Origin: Acidimicrobiaceae bacterium
GTDB lineage: Bacteria > Actinomycetota > Acidimicrobiia > Acidimicrobiales > RAAP-2
Length of the DNA: 32,100 nucleotides
Direction of reading: 5' to 3'
NCBI GenBank assembly: GCA_003164095.1
Contig: PLRX01000064.1
Coordinates: 1 to 32,100, forward strand
Position numbers and translations under genes: made by a program. Every line of letters begins with the position of its first letter. Position 1 is the stretch's first letter. This document shows, in pieces, positions 8,366 to 15,515 of this stretch. Below the pieces are notes generated by a model that had not been told where the DNA came from, searched no databases, and saw only the letters and a list, made by a program, of their open reading frames with translations.

Positions 8366-9834
8366 CGGGGTGCTCCGAGCGTGACGGGCACGCGCGCCGG
8401 CGTGGCGGGCGTGGGGGATGGTGCGGTGTCCGGCCCGTTGCCGTCGAGCGCACGCCGCAACGACAGTCCGTCGGTGGGCACCACCTCGACCGGTCGGGGG
8501 AGGTCGGCAAGGGTCAGATCGTCGAGGAACCGGCCCTCGGACAGGCAGGAGTCGGGCAGCAGGTAGCGGTGGCCCGCCGGCTGGTCGGCCAGTACGGCGG
8601 TCAGGTCGGTGCCCGTCAGCAGCCCGGACACGCCGATGTTGCCCCCGAAGAAGTCGTTGCGCACCGGAACCAGGCGGATGTCGTCCCGGCCGAGCGAGTC
8701 GATCAGGGGCGCGAGCACCCTGGCACCGTACTCACCGGTGAGGATGGCGACGGGGCGTCCGGTGCTCCGTTCGTCGTGCCCATCTGTCGCGGTCGTCCCG
8801 TCGGGAGCCTGGCGGGGCGCCCGGTAGCCGGTAGCCGGGGCGCCGTCCACTGCAGCGAAGAAGCCGGGACGCACCCCGAGGGCGGCGTGCTCGTCGCCGC
8901 CGAAGGCGGCCTCGAAGGCCCGGGCCATGCCGAGGCCGTTCTCGTGCTGGGGGAAGCCCTCGTACGTGGCCGCCGGCGGGAACGGCCGCTCGGCCATCAG
9001 GTAGTACTCGTCGGCGGCGTAGACCATCCGGCGGCCGATGGCCTCGAGGAACGTGCCCTGCCACCGTTCCACGAGGTCGCACACGGCGGCCGCCTCCTCG
9101 ACGGTGTGGGGCCGCATGGCGTCCTCGTGGGAGAAGGTGCTGACCCCGAGCGGCACGCAGGCGACGGTGGCCAGCTCCGGGTAGCGGTCGAGCACGCCGG
9201 CGAGGGTGTCCTCCAGCACGGCACCGTCGTTGCGGTCGGGGCACACGACGATCTGGCCGTGCACCTCGATGCCCCCGGCCAGCAGTGCACCGAGCCACCG
9301 CAGGCTGGTGGCGCCGCGCCGGTTCCGCAGCAGCCCGGCGCGGACATCGGGGTCGGTGGCGTGGATCGACACGAACAGGGGGCTGAGCCGCTCCGTCAGC
9401 ACGCGCTCGAGGTCCATCTCGGTGAATCTGGTCAACGTCGTGAAGTTGCCGTAGAGGAACGACAGCCGGTAGTCGTCGTCTTTCATCGAGAGGCTGCGGC
9501 GCATGCCCGTGGGCAGCTGGTGGATGAAGCAGAACTCGCAGTGGTTGTCGCACGTGCGGACCCGGTCGAAGACCGCGGAAGACACCTCGATGCCGAGCGG
9601 CTCGCCGGCCTCCTTGCGGACCTCCACCGCAAAGGGCTCCGCCACCCCGCGACGGCGTACCACGAGGTCCAATTCGGGCTCGTCCACCAGGAGGCTGTAC
9701 TCGATGACGTCACGGGGCGAGCGACCGTTGAGCGAGAGGAGCTCATCGCCGGAACGCAGTCCGGACAGCGCGGCCGGGGACGTTGCGGTGACGGCGACGA
9801 CCTTGGGCGCCGTCGTCACCCGGGGCGCCGACAT
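8362..9834 (-). CDS. DUF512 protein (PDZ domain plus radical-SAM-like Cys cluster)
   Basis: A 490-residue protein. The N-terminal 75 residues form a PDZ-like domain (ATSPAALSGLRSGDELLSLNG). Next comes a Cys cluster, Cys95-x3-Cys99-x2-Cys102, in TCDNHCEFCFIHQLP, followed by GMRRSLSMKDDDYRLSFLYGN and FTTLT, the signature of the DUF512 family, whose core resembles radical SAM enzymes. The DUF512 domain proper occupies roughly 280–470. The family is conserved next to der in many Gram-positive genomes; its reaction is unknown. The ATG at 9834 has a TAGCCT −10 box seven bases upstream, which points to a leaderless mRNA. The downstream der overlaps it by four bases. Confidence 0.92.
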   Translation of the reverse strand: MSAPRVTTAPKVVAVTATSPAALSGLRSGDELLSLNGRSPRDVIEYSLLVDEPELDLVVRRRGVAEPFAVEVRKEAGEPLGIEVSSAVFDRVRTCDNHCEFCFIHQLPTGMRRSLSMKDDDYRLSFLYGNFTTLTRFTEMDLERVLTERLSPLFVSIHATDPDVRAGLLRNRRGATSLRWLGALLAGGIEVHGQIVVCPDRNDGAVLEDTLAGVLDRYPELATVACVPLGVSTFSHEDAMRPHTVEEAAAVCDLVERWQGTFLEAIGRRMVYAADEYYLMAERPFPPAATYEGFPQHENGLGMARAFEAAFGGDEHAALGVRPGFFAAVDGAPATGYRAPRQAPDGTTATDGHDERSTGRPVAILTGEYGARVLAPLIDSLGRDDIRLVPVRNDFFGGNIGVSGLLTGTDLTAVLADQPAGHRYLLPDSCLSEGRFLDDLTLADLPRPVEVVPTDGLSLRRALDGNGPDTAPSPTPATPARVPVTLGAPR

Positions 9835-9841
9835 GCCCCCA

Positions 9842-9847
9842 AGGCTA
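9842..9847 (-). promoter_or_regulatory. −10 box of the DUF512–der transcript (leaderless type)
   Basis: TAGCCT (9847–9842 on the minus strand) ends seven bases before the ATG at 9834, the spacing expected when transcription starts at the start codon. Confidence 0.55.
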
Positions 9848-9929
9848 CCCGCTCCCACCTGGGCTTCCGGCGGCACCCCGCCGCCGCTACGTGGCCGCCC
9901 TCGCGCCCGGGGCGCAGGGCCCGTCCCGG

Positions 9930-9935
9930 TAGCCT
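9930..9935 (+). promoter_or_regulatory. −10 box of ispH (leaderless type)
   Basis: TAGCCT ends seven bases before the GTG at 9943. The same octamer GGTAGCCT precedes the divergent DUF512 gene 84 bases away. No Shine-Dalgarno is seen. Confidence 0.55.
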
Positions 9936-9942
9936 GGACGGC

Positions 9943-11013
9943 GTGCCCGTCGACCGCGTCATCCTCGCCGAGCCACGCGGCTTCTGCGCCGGCGTGGAGA
10001 AGGCCATCAAGGCCTTGGCCTGGATGGTGCGCGTCTTCGAACCGCCCGTCTACTGCTACCACGAGATCGTCCACAACCGACACGTGGTGGACCAGTTCGT
10101 CGCCCAGGGCGTGGTGTTCGTCGACGACGTCTCCGAGGTCCCCGCCGGTGCGCCCCTCATGCTGTCGGCCCACGGTTCGGCGCCGGAGGTGGTGGAACGG
10201 GCCCGCGACGACGGCCGGGTGGTGGTCGACGCCGTGTGCCCGCTGGTCACCAAGGTCCATCACGAGCTGAAGGTCCGGGCCCGCAAGGGGTACACCGTCC
10301 TCTACGTGGGCCACCACGGTCACGAGGAGGCCGTCGGCACCATGGCCGTCGCCCCCGAGGCCGTGCGCCTGCTCGAGCGGGTCGAGGATGTCGATGACCT
10401 GGTCCTCCCGGACTCTGGGCCGGGCGACGACCCGATGGTCGCCCTCCTGGCCCAGACCACGCTGAGCCACGACGAGTGGACCGGTATCGTGGACCGGGCC
10501 CGTGAGCGGTTCCCCGAACTGTGGATGCCGAACCGCAGCGACCTGTGCTTCGCCACCACCAACCGCCAGGCAGCGCTCAAGGCCCTGGCCGGGAGGTGCG
10601 ACGCCGTGGTGGTGATCGGCTCGGAGAACTCCTCCAACACCGTGGCCCTGACCAAGGTGGCCGCGGCGTTCGGCTGTCCGAGGGTGGTCCTGGTCAACGA
10701 CGCCTCGGAGCTGCCCGACGACCTGAGCGGCACGGTGGGGGTGACCGCCGGTGCCTCGGCACCGGAGGCTCTGGTGGATGCAGTCGTCGAGCGCCTGGCT
10801 CCCGTGCACGGGGTCGAGAGCGCCGCCGTCACGGTCGAGGAGGAGTACTTCCCCCCACCGCCAGAGCTCCGCGACCTGCTGCGGGGCCTCGAGGCCGCAC
10901 TCGGTCTGCTGAACGGGGCGCCAGGCGCAGGAAGTCCCGCCGATCGGGTGCTGGGCGACGACCGTTCGACGGAGGCGGCCGACGTCCTGGAGGAGATTGC
11001 TCAGCTCGCGTAG
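9943..11013 (+). CDS. ispH: 4-hydroxy-3-methylbut-2-enyl diphosphate reductase
   Basis: A 356-residue IspH (LytB), the last enzyme of the MEP isoprenoid pathway, making IPP and DMAPP from HMBPP with a 4Fe-4S cluster. The three cluster cysteines are Cys15 (GFCAGV), Cys99 (AVCPLVTK) and Cys202 (DLCFATTNRQ), at nearly the same spacing as in E. coli. The substrate-binding His in HEIVHN and in AHGS, the catalytic Glu in GHEEAVGT (near residue 128), and SENSSNT are all present. The protein carries a C-terminal extension of about 40 residues after the EEEYFPPP segment. GTG is the start because the family's conserved N-terminus begins there; a long in-frame upstream extension is only antisense shadow of the DUF512 gene. 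Confidence 0.96.
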   Translation: MPVDRVILAEPRGFCAGVEKAIKALAWMVRVFEPPVYCYHEIVHNRHVVDQFVAQGVVFVDDVSEVPAGAPLMLSAHGSAPEVVERARDDGRVVVDAVCPLVTKVHHELKVRARKGYTVLYVGHHGHEEAVGTMAVAPEAVRLLERVEDVDDLVLPDSGPGDDPMVALLAQTTLSHDEWTGIVDRARERFPELWMPNRSDLCFATTNRQAALKALAGRCDAVVVIGSENSSNTVALTKVAAAFGCPRVVLVNDASELPDDLSGTVGVTAGASAPEALVDAVVERLAPVHGVESAAVTVEEEYFPPPPELRDLLRGLEAALGLLNGAPGAGSPADRVLGDDRSTEAADVLEEIAQLA

Positions 11014-11210
11014 CGGGTCGTGCCGCCCGGTTCCCGGTCGATCGGCCGCCATCCGGGGCACGGCGTCCTCGTTCGCACCGGGAGTAGCACCGCCGCCCTA
11101 CGGCACCACCATCCGTGGCGCCGTGCGGGATCCGCCCACGTCAGCCGGGTGCAGGGCCGCCACGGGTGTGGAGATGTCCCACCACGCGGTTTTGGCGCGA
11201 GACTGTAACA

Positions 11211-11759
11211 ATGACCACATCGTTCACCAGCATGGACACCTCCACCGCCGACCAGTGGGGGGTCATCGGAACCGAGACGATGGCCAACCAGGGGCGTGTC
11301 GCCGACCGGGTACTGGCCATGCTCGAGTCACTCTCCGACGTGGTGGACGGGTTCTCGGTGGACCAGCTCACCCACTGCCTGCAGACTGCGACCCGTGCGG
11401 AACGGGCCGGAGCGGACGACGAGGTCGTCGTGGCCTCACTGTGCCATGACATCGGCAAGGCCGTCTCGGTCCCCAACCATCCCCGCATCGCAGCCGAGAT
11501 CCTGCGGCCGTACGTCCGGGACGAGGTGACCGAGGCCATCCTCTACCACCAGGACTTCCAGGGCAGGCACTACTTCCACCACTTCGACATGGATCCGAAC
11601 CTCCGTGACAACTACCGGGACGAGTCCTGGTATCCCCTTGCCGAGCGCTTCGCCGACGAGTGGGACCAGACGAGCTTCGACCCGGACTTCCCCACCGAAC
11701 CGCTGTCCCACTTCGAGCCCAAGGTCCGGGCCATCTTCGCCACACCCCACTCGCTCTGA
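11211..11759 (+). CDS. HD-domain protein, PhnZ/MIOX-like diiron oxygenase candidate
   Basis: A 182-residue HD-domain protein. His55 (THCLQTATRAERAGADD), His79-Asp80 (LCHDIGK), His90 (NHPRI) and His113 (LYHQDFQG), with a late Asp at 149 or 152, match the ligand pattern of an HD metal site with two metal ions. The H-x-LQTA-x-A-x-AGA-x-D stretch is closest to PhnZ-type HD oxygenases, which cleave phosphonates, rather than to signalling phosphohydrolases, but the C-terminal half (HHFDMDPNLRDNYRDESW) differs. The choice between oxygenase and phosphohydrolase is open. An in-frame ATG at 11115 is judged spurious because the extra residues are Arg/Pro-rich. Its stop TGA overlaps the ATG of the next gene (TGATG), so the GT2 gene is coupled to it. 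Confidence 0.75.
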   Translation: MTTSFTSMDTSTADQWGVIGTETMANQGRVADRVLAMLESLSDVVDGFSVDQLTHCLQTATRAERAGADDEVVVASLCHDIGKAVSVPNHPRIAAEILRPYVRDEVTEAILYHQDFQGRHYFHHFDMDPNLRDNYRDESWYPLAERFADEWDQTSFDPDFPTEPLSHFEPKVRAIFATPHSL

Positions 11760-12604
11760 TGGCGACCCAGCACCACCGGTGGTTCTCGCTGCCGGACAGT
11801 CGGGCGGCCAAGCGGTCCGCCAAACTGGTCGACTACGTCCGCGCCCAGGCCCGGACGGAGTTCGCGGACCGCTACCCGAACGTCCACTTCGGACCGGTGG
11901 TCGCCCTCGTGGCCGCCTACAACGAGGCGGACAACATCGGGGACGTCCTGAAGGTCATGCCGACCCTGGTCGGTGACCTCGAGGTCTCCACCCTGGTGGT
12001 CATCGACGGCGGCTCGGACAGCACCGCCGAGATCGCCCTCGACGCCGGTGTGTACACCTGCGTGCTCCCGGTCAACCTGGGCCAGGGCGCCGCACTCCGC
12101 CTCGGCTACGAGCTGGCCTCGGCTCACGGGGCCCGTTACGTGGTGACGCTGGACGCCGACGGCCAGAACGACCCGGGCGAGATGGGCACGATGCTGGCGC
12201 CGCTGCTCGACGACACGGCCGACTTCGTGATCGCCTCGCGCCGCCTGGGTGTCGACCAGACGACGGATCGGTTCCGCCGGGCCGGGGTCCGTCTGTACGC
12301 CTGGACGATCAACGCCATCGCCCGACAGCAGCTCACCGACTCCTCCAACGGCTACCGGGCCTTCCGGGTCGACGTCCTCGACGACATCGTCCCGCACCTG
12401 GTGCAGGACCAGTACCAGACGGCCGAGGTGGTCATCACCGCCTCCAGCCGGGGGTGGCGGATCGCCGAGCGGCCCACCATGTGGCACCCCCGGGCATCCG
12501 GCTTCTCGAAGAAGGGCGGAAACCTGGTCTTCGGGTTCAGCTACGCCCGGGTGATCCTCACCACGTGGGCCCGCGTGACACTGGGCAACAGGACCCGCCG
12601 CTGA
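11759..12604 (+). CDS. GT2 family glycosyltransferase (polyprenol-phosphate sugar synthase-like)
   Basis: A 281-residue GT-A fold glycosyltransferase of family 2. The nucleotide-sugar domain starts at about residue 45 (VVALVAAYNEADNIGDVL), has VIDGGSDST at 82–89, and the metal-binding DADGQ at 132–136; the acceptor loop ends in TDSSNGYRAF. This matches dolichyl/polyprenyl-phosphate mannose synthases and related enzymes that transfer a sugar from a GDP- or UDP-donor to a lipid phosphate. It has no membrane segments, so it would work at the inner face. It could supply the lipid-linked donor for the GT-C enzymes in this window, but that link is inferred. The ATG at 11759 overlaps the HD gene's stop by one base (TGATG). 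Confidence 0.86.
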   Translation: MATQHHRWFSLPDSRAAKRSAKLVDYVRAQARTEFADRYPNVHFGPVVALVAAYNEADNIGDVLKVMPTLVGDLEVSTLVVIDGGSDSTAEIALDAGVYTCVLPVNLGQGAALRLGYELASAHGARYVVTLDADGQNDPGEMGTMLAPLLDDTADFVIASRRLGVDQTTDRFRRAGVRLYAWTINAIARQQLTDSSNGYRAFRVDVLDDIVPHLVQDQYQTAEVVITASSRGWRIAERPTMWHPRASGFSKKGGNLVFGFSYARVILTTWARVTLGNRTRR

Positions 12605-12639
12605 CCGCGGTAGTCCGGGCGGACGGGACGGCTGTTCCG

Positions 12640-12645
12640 TAGGAT
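12640..12645 (+). promoter_or_regulatory. Possible −10 box before the DUF2834 gene
   Basis: TAGGAT lies 38 bases before the ATG at 12684, which also has GGAG at 12674. No good −35 box is visible, so this is a weak prediction. Confidence 0.35.
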
Positions 12646-12683
12646 CCGTTGCGACCCCGCAGTACGGGAGATCGGAGCGGACC

Positions 12684-13217
12684 ATGACCATCCAGCTCGG
12701 CGTATTCGGCGCGCTCGGGATCCTCACCACGGCGTGGGCCGTCCTGGCCAACCGCCGCCTCTTCACCGGAGGCACCGTCGGCCGACCCTCGTCCCTCGAG
12801 GCCGTCTACTACGTCGTCGGTGTCGTGTCGCTGTGCAGCGGCTGGTACTGCAACGTGCGGTACACCCATCACGCGGCGAACGCCAGCTACTGGAGCTACA
12901 CCCGGGCCCTGTTCGACAACTGGGCCGCAGCCTCGGCCGCCCAGGACTACACGGTCGTGAACCTCGTCCTGCTGCCGCTGTGGACCATCGTGGACGGCCG
13001 GCGCCGTGGCCTGGCGATCCCGTGGATCTTCTTCGTCATGAGCCTGTTCACGAGCCTGGCATGTTCCATGGCTCTGTACCTCGCGTTCGTCGAGCGCCAG
13101 GTCCGCTACGACGCGGCGGTCGGTGACGACGGGGCACCGTCCCCGAAGACGACGACGACGGCGCCGTCCCCGGCGACATCAGGCACGACGAAGCCGGAGC
13201 CGGTGGCATCGCCGTAG
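12684..13217 (+). CDS. DUF2834 membrane protein
   Basis: A 177-residue integral membrane protein with three or four predicted segments (about 4–22, 40–58, 88–105, 112–132). The part from about residue 70 (LFDNWAAASAAQDYTVVNLV, then WTIVDGRRRGL and an ALYLAFVERQ end) matches DUF2834, a family of small membrane proteins of unknown function. A Pro/Thr-rich tail of about 35 residues follows. GGAG at 12674–12677 supports the ATG. It is 79 bases after the GT2 gene on the same strand and ends tail-to-tail with the MDMPI-like gene. Confidence 0.8.
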   Translation: MTIQLGVFGALGILTTAWAVLANRRLFTGGTVGRPSSLEAVYYVVGVVSLCSGWYCNVRYTHHAANASYWSYTRALFDNWAAASAAQDYTVVNLVLLPLWTIVDGRRRGLAIPWIFFVMSLFTSLACSMALYLAFVERQVRYDAAVGDDGAPSPKTTTTAPSPATSGTTKPEPVASP

Positions 13218-13253
13218 GGACAGAGCCGCAAGAACATGGCAGCAGGGGCTGAC

Positions 13254-14090
13254 TCAACCGGCCTGGTCGAACGCCACCGCCAGGGCGTCGACCATCCACC
13301 GGGCGTCGGCGGCCACCACCGGGCGTCGGCCCCGCAGGCTGAACGACTCGACGAGCCCGACGGCCGACCCGCGCACCGTCGGGACCTCCTCGTCTGCTGC
13401 CGTGGCCGGACGGACGACGACCTCGGGCCCGACCTCCACGACCAGGTCCACCTCGGGGTCCTCTGCCTGCACGCGGAACGAACCGTCCCGGCTTGCACCT
13501 GCGGTGGCCAGGAGCGCCGGTCCGATCGACACGGCGTAGCGGAGGGAGGCGGCCACCTCGTCGGCCTCGGTGGGCACGTCGATGCCGAGCGGCAGGCAGA
13601 TGTCCCGCTCGTGGACCCAGGCGTCCCACAGGGCGTGGACGGCGACCTCGCTGATCGCCAGGTGGCCCGGAGGCGCCTCCGCGACCTGGGCCCACCCGGC
13701 GGCGTCGATCCCCTCGAGCGCCTCGGCCAGCGCCTCGGTGCTGGTCGCCAAGTCGGCCAGCAGCTCGTCGTCGGGCGCTGCGGGCGCCGTGTCCACCATC
13801 TGTGCGGGGGTCGCGACGGGGTCGAACCCGACAAGGAATCGGGTGGGTCGGCCCGCACGTCCGGACGCGATGGACACCGCCCAGAAGGCGTTGACGGACG
13901 ACAGGTGGCTCACGACGTCGCGGCAGGACCAGCCGTCGCACCGAGAAGGAGTTGCCCACTGGTCGGCGTCGAACCCGGCCAGGGTGGCGACCAGACGACG
14001 GCGCTGACGGCACAGGGGGACGCCGGGGTTCCCCACGGGCGGGTCGAAGCGGAGGACCGGATCGCCCTCGTAGCGGGGGGTCAATTGCAT
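13254..14090 (-). CDS. Mycothiol-dependent maleylpyruvate isomerase-family (DinB-like) protein
   Basis: A 278-residue protein with an N-terminal MDMPI/DinB four-helix bundle: SRCDGWSCRDVVSHLSSV at 49–66 and AVHALWDAWVHERDI at 150–164. The likely metal ligands are His62, Asp156 and His160, the last two in the (D/E)xxxH arrangement of the family. The C-terminal part from about 175 is a separate alpha/beta domain seen in many actinobacterial members. These enzymes use mycothiol as cofactor for isomerisation or conjugation; the substrate here is not known. The ATG at 14090 has TACGGT nearby but no strong Shine-Dalgarno. Confidence 0.82.
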   Translation of the reverse strand: MQLTPRYEGDPVLRFDPPVGNPGVPLCRQRRRLVATLAGFDADQWATPSRCDGWSCRDVVSHLSSVNAFWAVSIASGRAGRPTRFLVGFDPVATPAQMVDTAPAAPDDELLADLATSTEALAEALEGIDAAGWAQVAEAPPGHLAISEVAVHALWDAWVHERDICLPLGIDVPTEADEVAASLRYAVSIGPALLATAGASRDGSFRVQAEDPEVDLVVEVGPEVVVRPATAADEEVPTVRGSAVGLVESFSLRGRRPVVAADARWMVDALAVAFDQAG

Positions 14091-14135
14091 GTGCCACCGT
14101 ACTCCCGGGCCTGTCGCGACGGCCGACCCCGCACC

Positions 14136-14165
14136 GGCCGCGTCGGTAGCGGCCGCGTCAGTAGC
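14136..14165. repeat. 15-bp tandem duplication spanning the plsC stop codon
   Basis: GGCCGCGTCGGTAGC (14136–14150) is followed directly by GGCCGCGTCAGTAGC (14151–14165). The only difference makes the stop codon of plsC: TGA in the second copy on the minus strand, CGA in the first. Confidence 0.85.
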
Positions 14166-14913
14166 GGCCGGCGCGCTCGACCGAGCTGTCGTACAGGACC
14201 TGGAGGGCGGCCGTCAGCTCCTCGGTCAGCAGGTGGATGCGACTGCGGGGCACGCGTCCCGAGCCTGTGCGCTCCGGGGGCCGCAGCGGGGTGCCCACCT
14301 CGAGGTGGATGTGTCGAGGACGCGGCACCTTGGTGCCCTTGGGCATCACCGAGGCCGACCCGCCGATGCCGACCGGCACCACCGTCGCCCCGGTGCGGGC
14401 GGCCAGGAACGCGACCCCTTCGTGCAGGTCCTCGATGACCGGGCCGCTGCGGCGCTCGCCCTCGGGGAACAGGATCAGGACCTCGCCGGCCTCGAGCACC
14501 TGCTGGGCCCGGCGCATGGCCTCGCGGTCGGCGGACTCGCGGTGGACGGGGAACGCTCCGAGGGGCGGCAGGATCCGGGCCAGGAGCTTGTTGCCCCACA
14601 AGCTGTCCTTGGCCATGTAGTGGAGCTTGCGGTCGGTGACCTCGGAGGCCACGAAGAAGTCGATGAAGGAGCGGTGGACCGGGGCGATGATGACCGACCC
14701 CTCCGCCGGCACGAGCCCCTTCGGGTGCACGGTCGTGCGGAAGACGAGCCGGTTCAGCCAGTGGACGAGGACCCTCAGGACTCGGTACGCGGGGGTGAGG
14801 CTGGTGTCCACCCGGATGTCGAGGGCGAGCGGGGCGTCGTCGCCGGTCGTCGTCCCGTCGGCTGCGCCGGCCGACCCGTCCGTGCCGTCTGCTCCCTCGG
14901 GACTCACAGCCAC
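14158..14913 (-). CDS. plsC: 1-acyl-sn-glycerol-3-phosphate acyltransferase-like (PlsC)
   Basis: A 251-residue membrane-associated acyltransferase that would add the second acyl chain to lysophosphatidate in phospholipid synthesis. Block I is HRSFID with catalytic His80 and Asp85; block III is FPEG at 149–152; the segment PVGIGG and a downstream Pro block are also present. The first 35 residues are acidic and Gly/Ala-rich and may be partly non-natural. Two GTG starts are possible: 14913, which has AGAGG seven bases upstream and overlaps cmk by ten bases, and 14907, which would give a GTGA 4-base overlap. It is the last gene of the scpA operon. Confidence 0.88.
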   Translation of the reverse strand: MAVSPEGADGTDGSAGAADGTTTGDDAPLALDIRVDTSLTPAYRVLRVLVHWLNRLVFRTTVHPKGLVPAEGSVIIAPVHRSFIDFFVASEVTDRKLHYMAKDSLWGNKLLARILPPLGAFPVHRESADREAMRRAQQVLEAGEVLILFPEGERRSGPVIEDLHEGVAFLAARTGATVVPVGIGGSASVMPKGTKVPRPRHIHLEVGTPLRPPERTGSGRVPRSRIHLLTEELTAALQVLYDSSVERAGRY

Positions 14914-15515
14914 GCCACCACCTCTTCCACTATCTCGTCCACGCCGAGTGCTCCGGTGTCGATGACCCGGGCCCCGTCGGGCACCTCGAGCGGCGAGAGC
15001 GCCCGGGTGCTGTCCAGTCTGTCGCGTCGGGCCACGGCCTCGGCGCCCTCCTCCGAGCGGCGGGCGGCCCGGACCTCTGGAGACGCGGTCAGGTAGAGCT
15101 TCAGGTCGGCGTCGGGCAGGACGACCGAGCCGATGTCCCGGCCCTCGACGACGCCGCCACCGTGCTCGGCGACCCAGGCCCGCTGGCGCGCCACCATGAC
15201 CGCCCGGACGGCCGGGTTGGCGGCCACCGGCGACACGGCGGCGCTGACCTCGGGCCCCCGGATGGCCTCGGTGATGTCGGTACCGTCAGCCGTCACCCGG
15301 TCCCCCACTTCAAGGTCGAGCGTCCGGGCGACCTCGGCCACGGCGTCGAGTTCGGCGGTGTCGATCCCACGCTGCAGCACGGCCCAGGCCACGGAGCGGT
15401 ACATGGCCCCCGTGTCGAGGCGTCCGACCCCGAGGCGGGCGGCCAGGGCACGCGACAGCGTCGACTTGCCCGAGCCGGCGGGGCCGTCGATGGCGATGGT
15501 CACCGGACCGCTCAC
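14904..15515 (-). CDS. cmk: Cytidylate kinase, short form
   Basis: A 203-residue CMP/dCMP kinase, which supplies CDP and dCDP for nucleic acids and CDP-lipid precursors. The P-loop GPAGSGKST is at 11–19, the base-binding motif LDTGAMYRSV follows, GRDIGSVVLPDADLK forms the central motif, and RRDRLDSTRALSPL the C-terminal lid/arginine motif. It is about 20 residues shorter than common family members because the lid region between YLTASPEVRAARR and RRDRLDS is reduced. GTG at 15515 overlaps aroA's stop as GTGA. The neighbourhood aroA–cmk–plsC is conserved in many bacteria. Confidence 0.95.
   Translation of the reverse strand: MSGPVTIAIDGPAGSGKSTLSRALAARLGVGRLDTGAMYRSVAWAVLQRGIDTAELDAVAEVARTLDLEVGDRVTADGTDITEAIRGPEVSAAVSPVAANPAVRAVMVARQRAWVAEHGGGVVEGRDIGSVVLPDADLKLYLTASPEVRAARRSEEGAEAVARRDRLDSTRALSPLEVPDGARVIDTGALGVDEIVEEVVAWL

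Noticed and set aside
8569-9942. Long plus-strand extension in front of ispH
   Set aside because: It mirrors the DUF512 gene; the translation is His/Gly/Val-rich shadow and the IspH family starts at 9943.
9835-11061. Minus-strand 409-codon extension of the DUF512 protein across ispH
   Set aside because: It is the antisense shadow of the intact ispH gene; the DUF512 family begins at 9834 with its own promoter.
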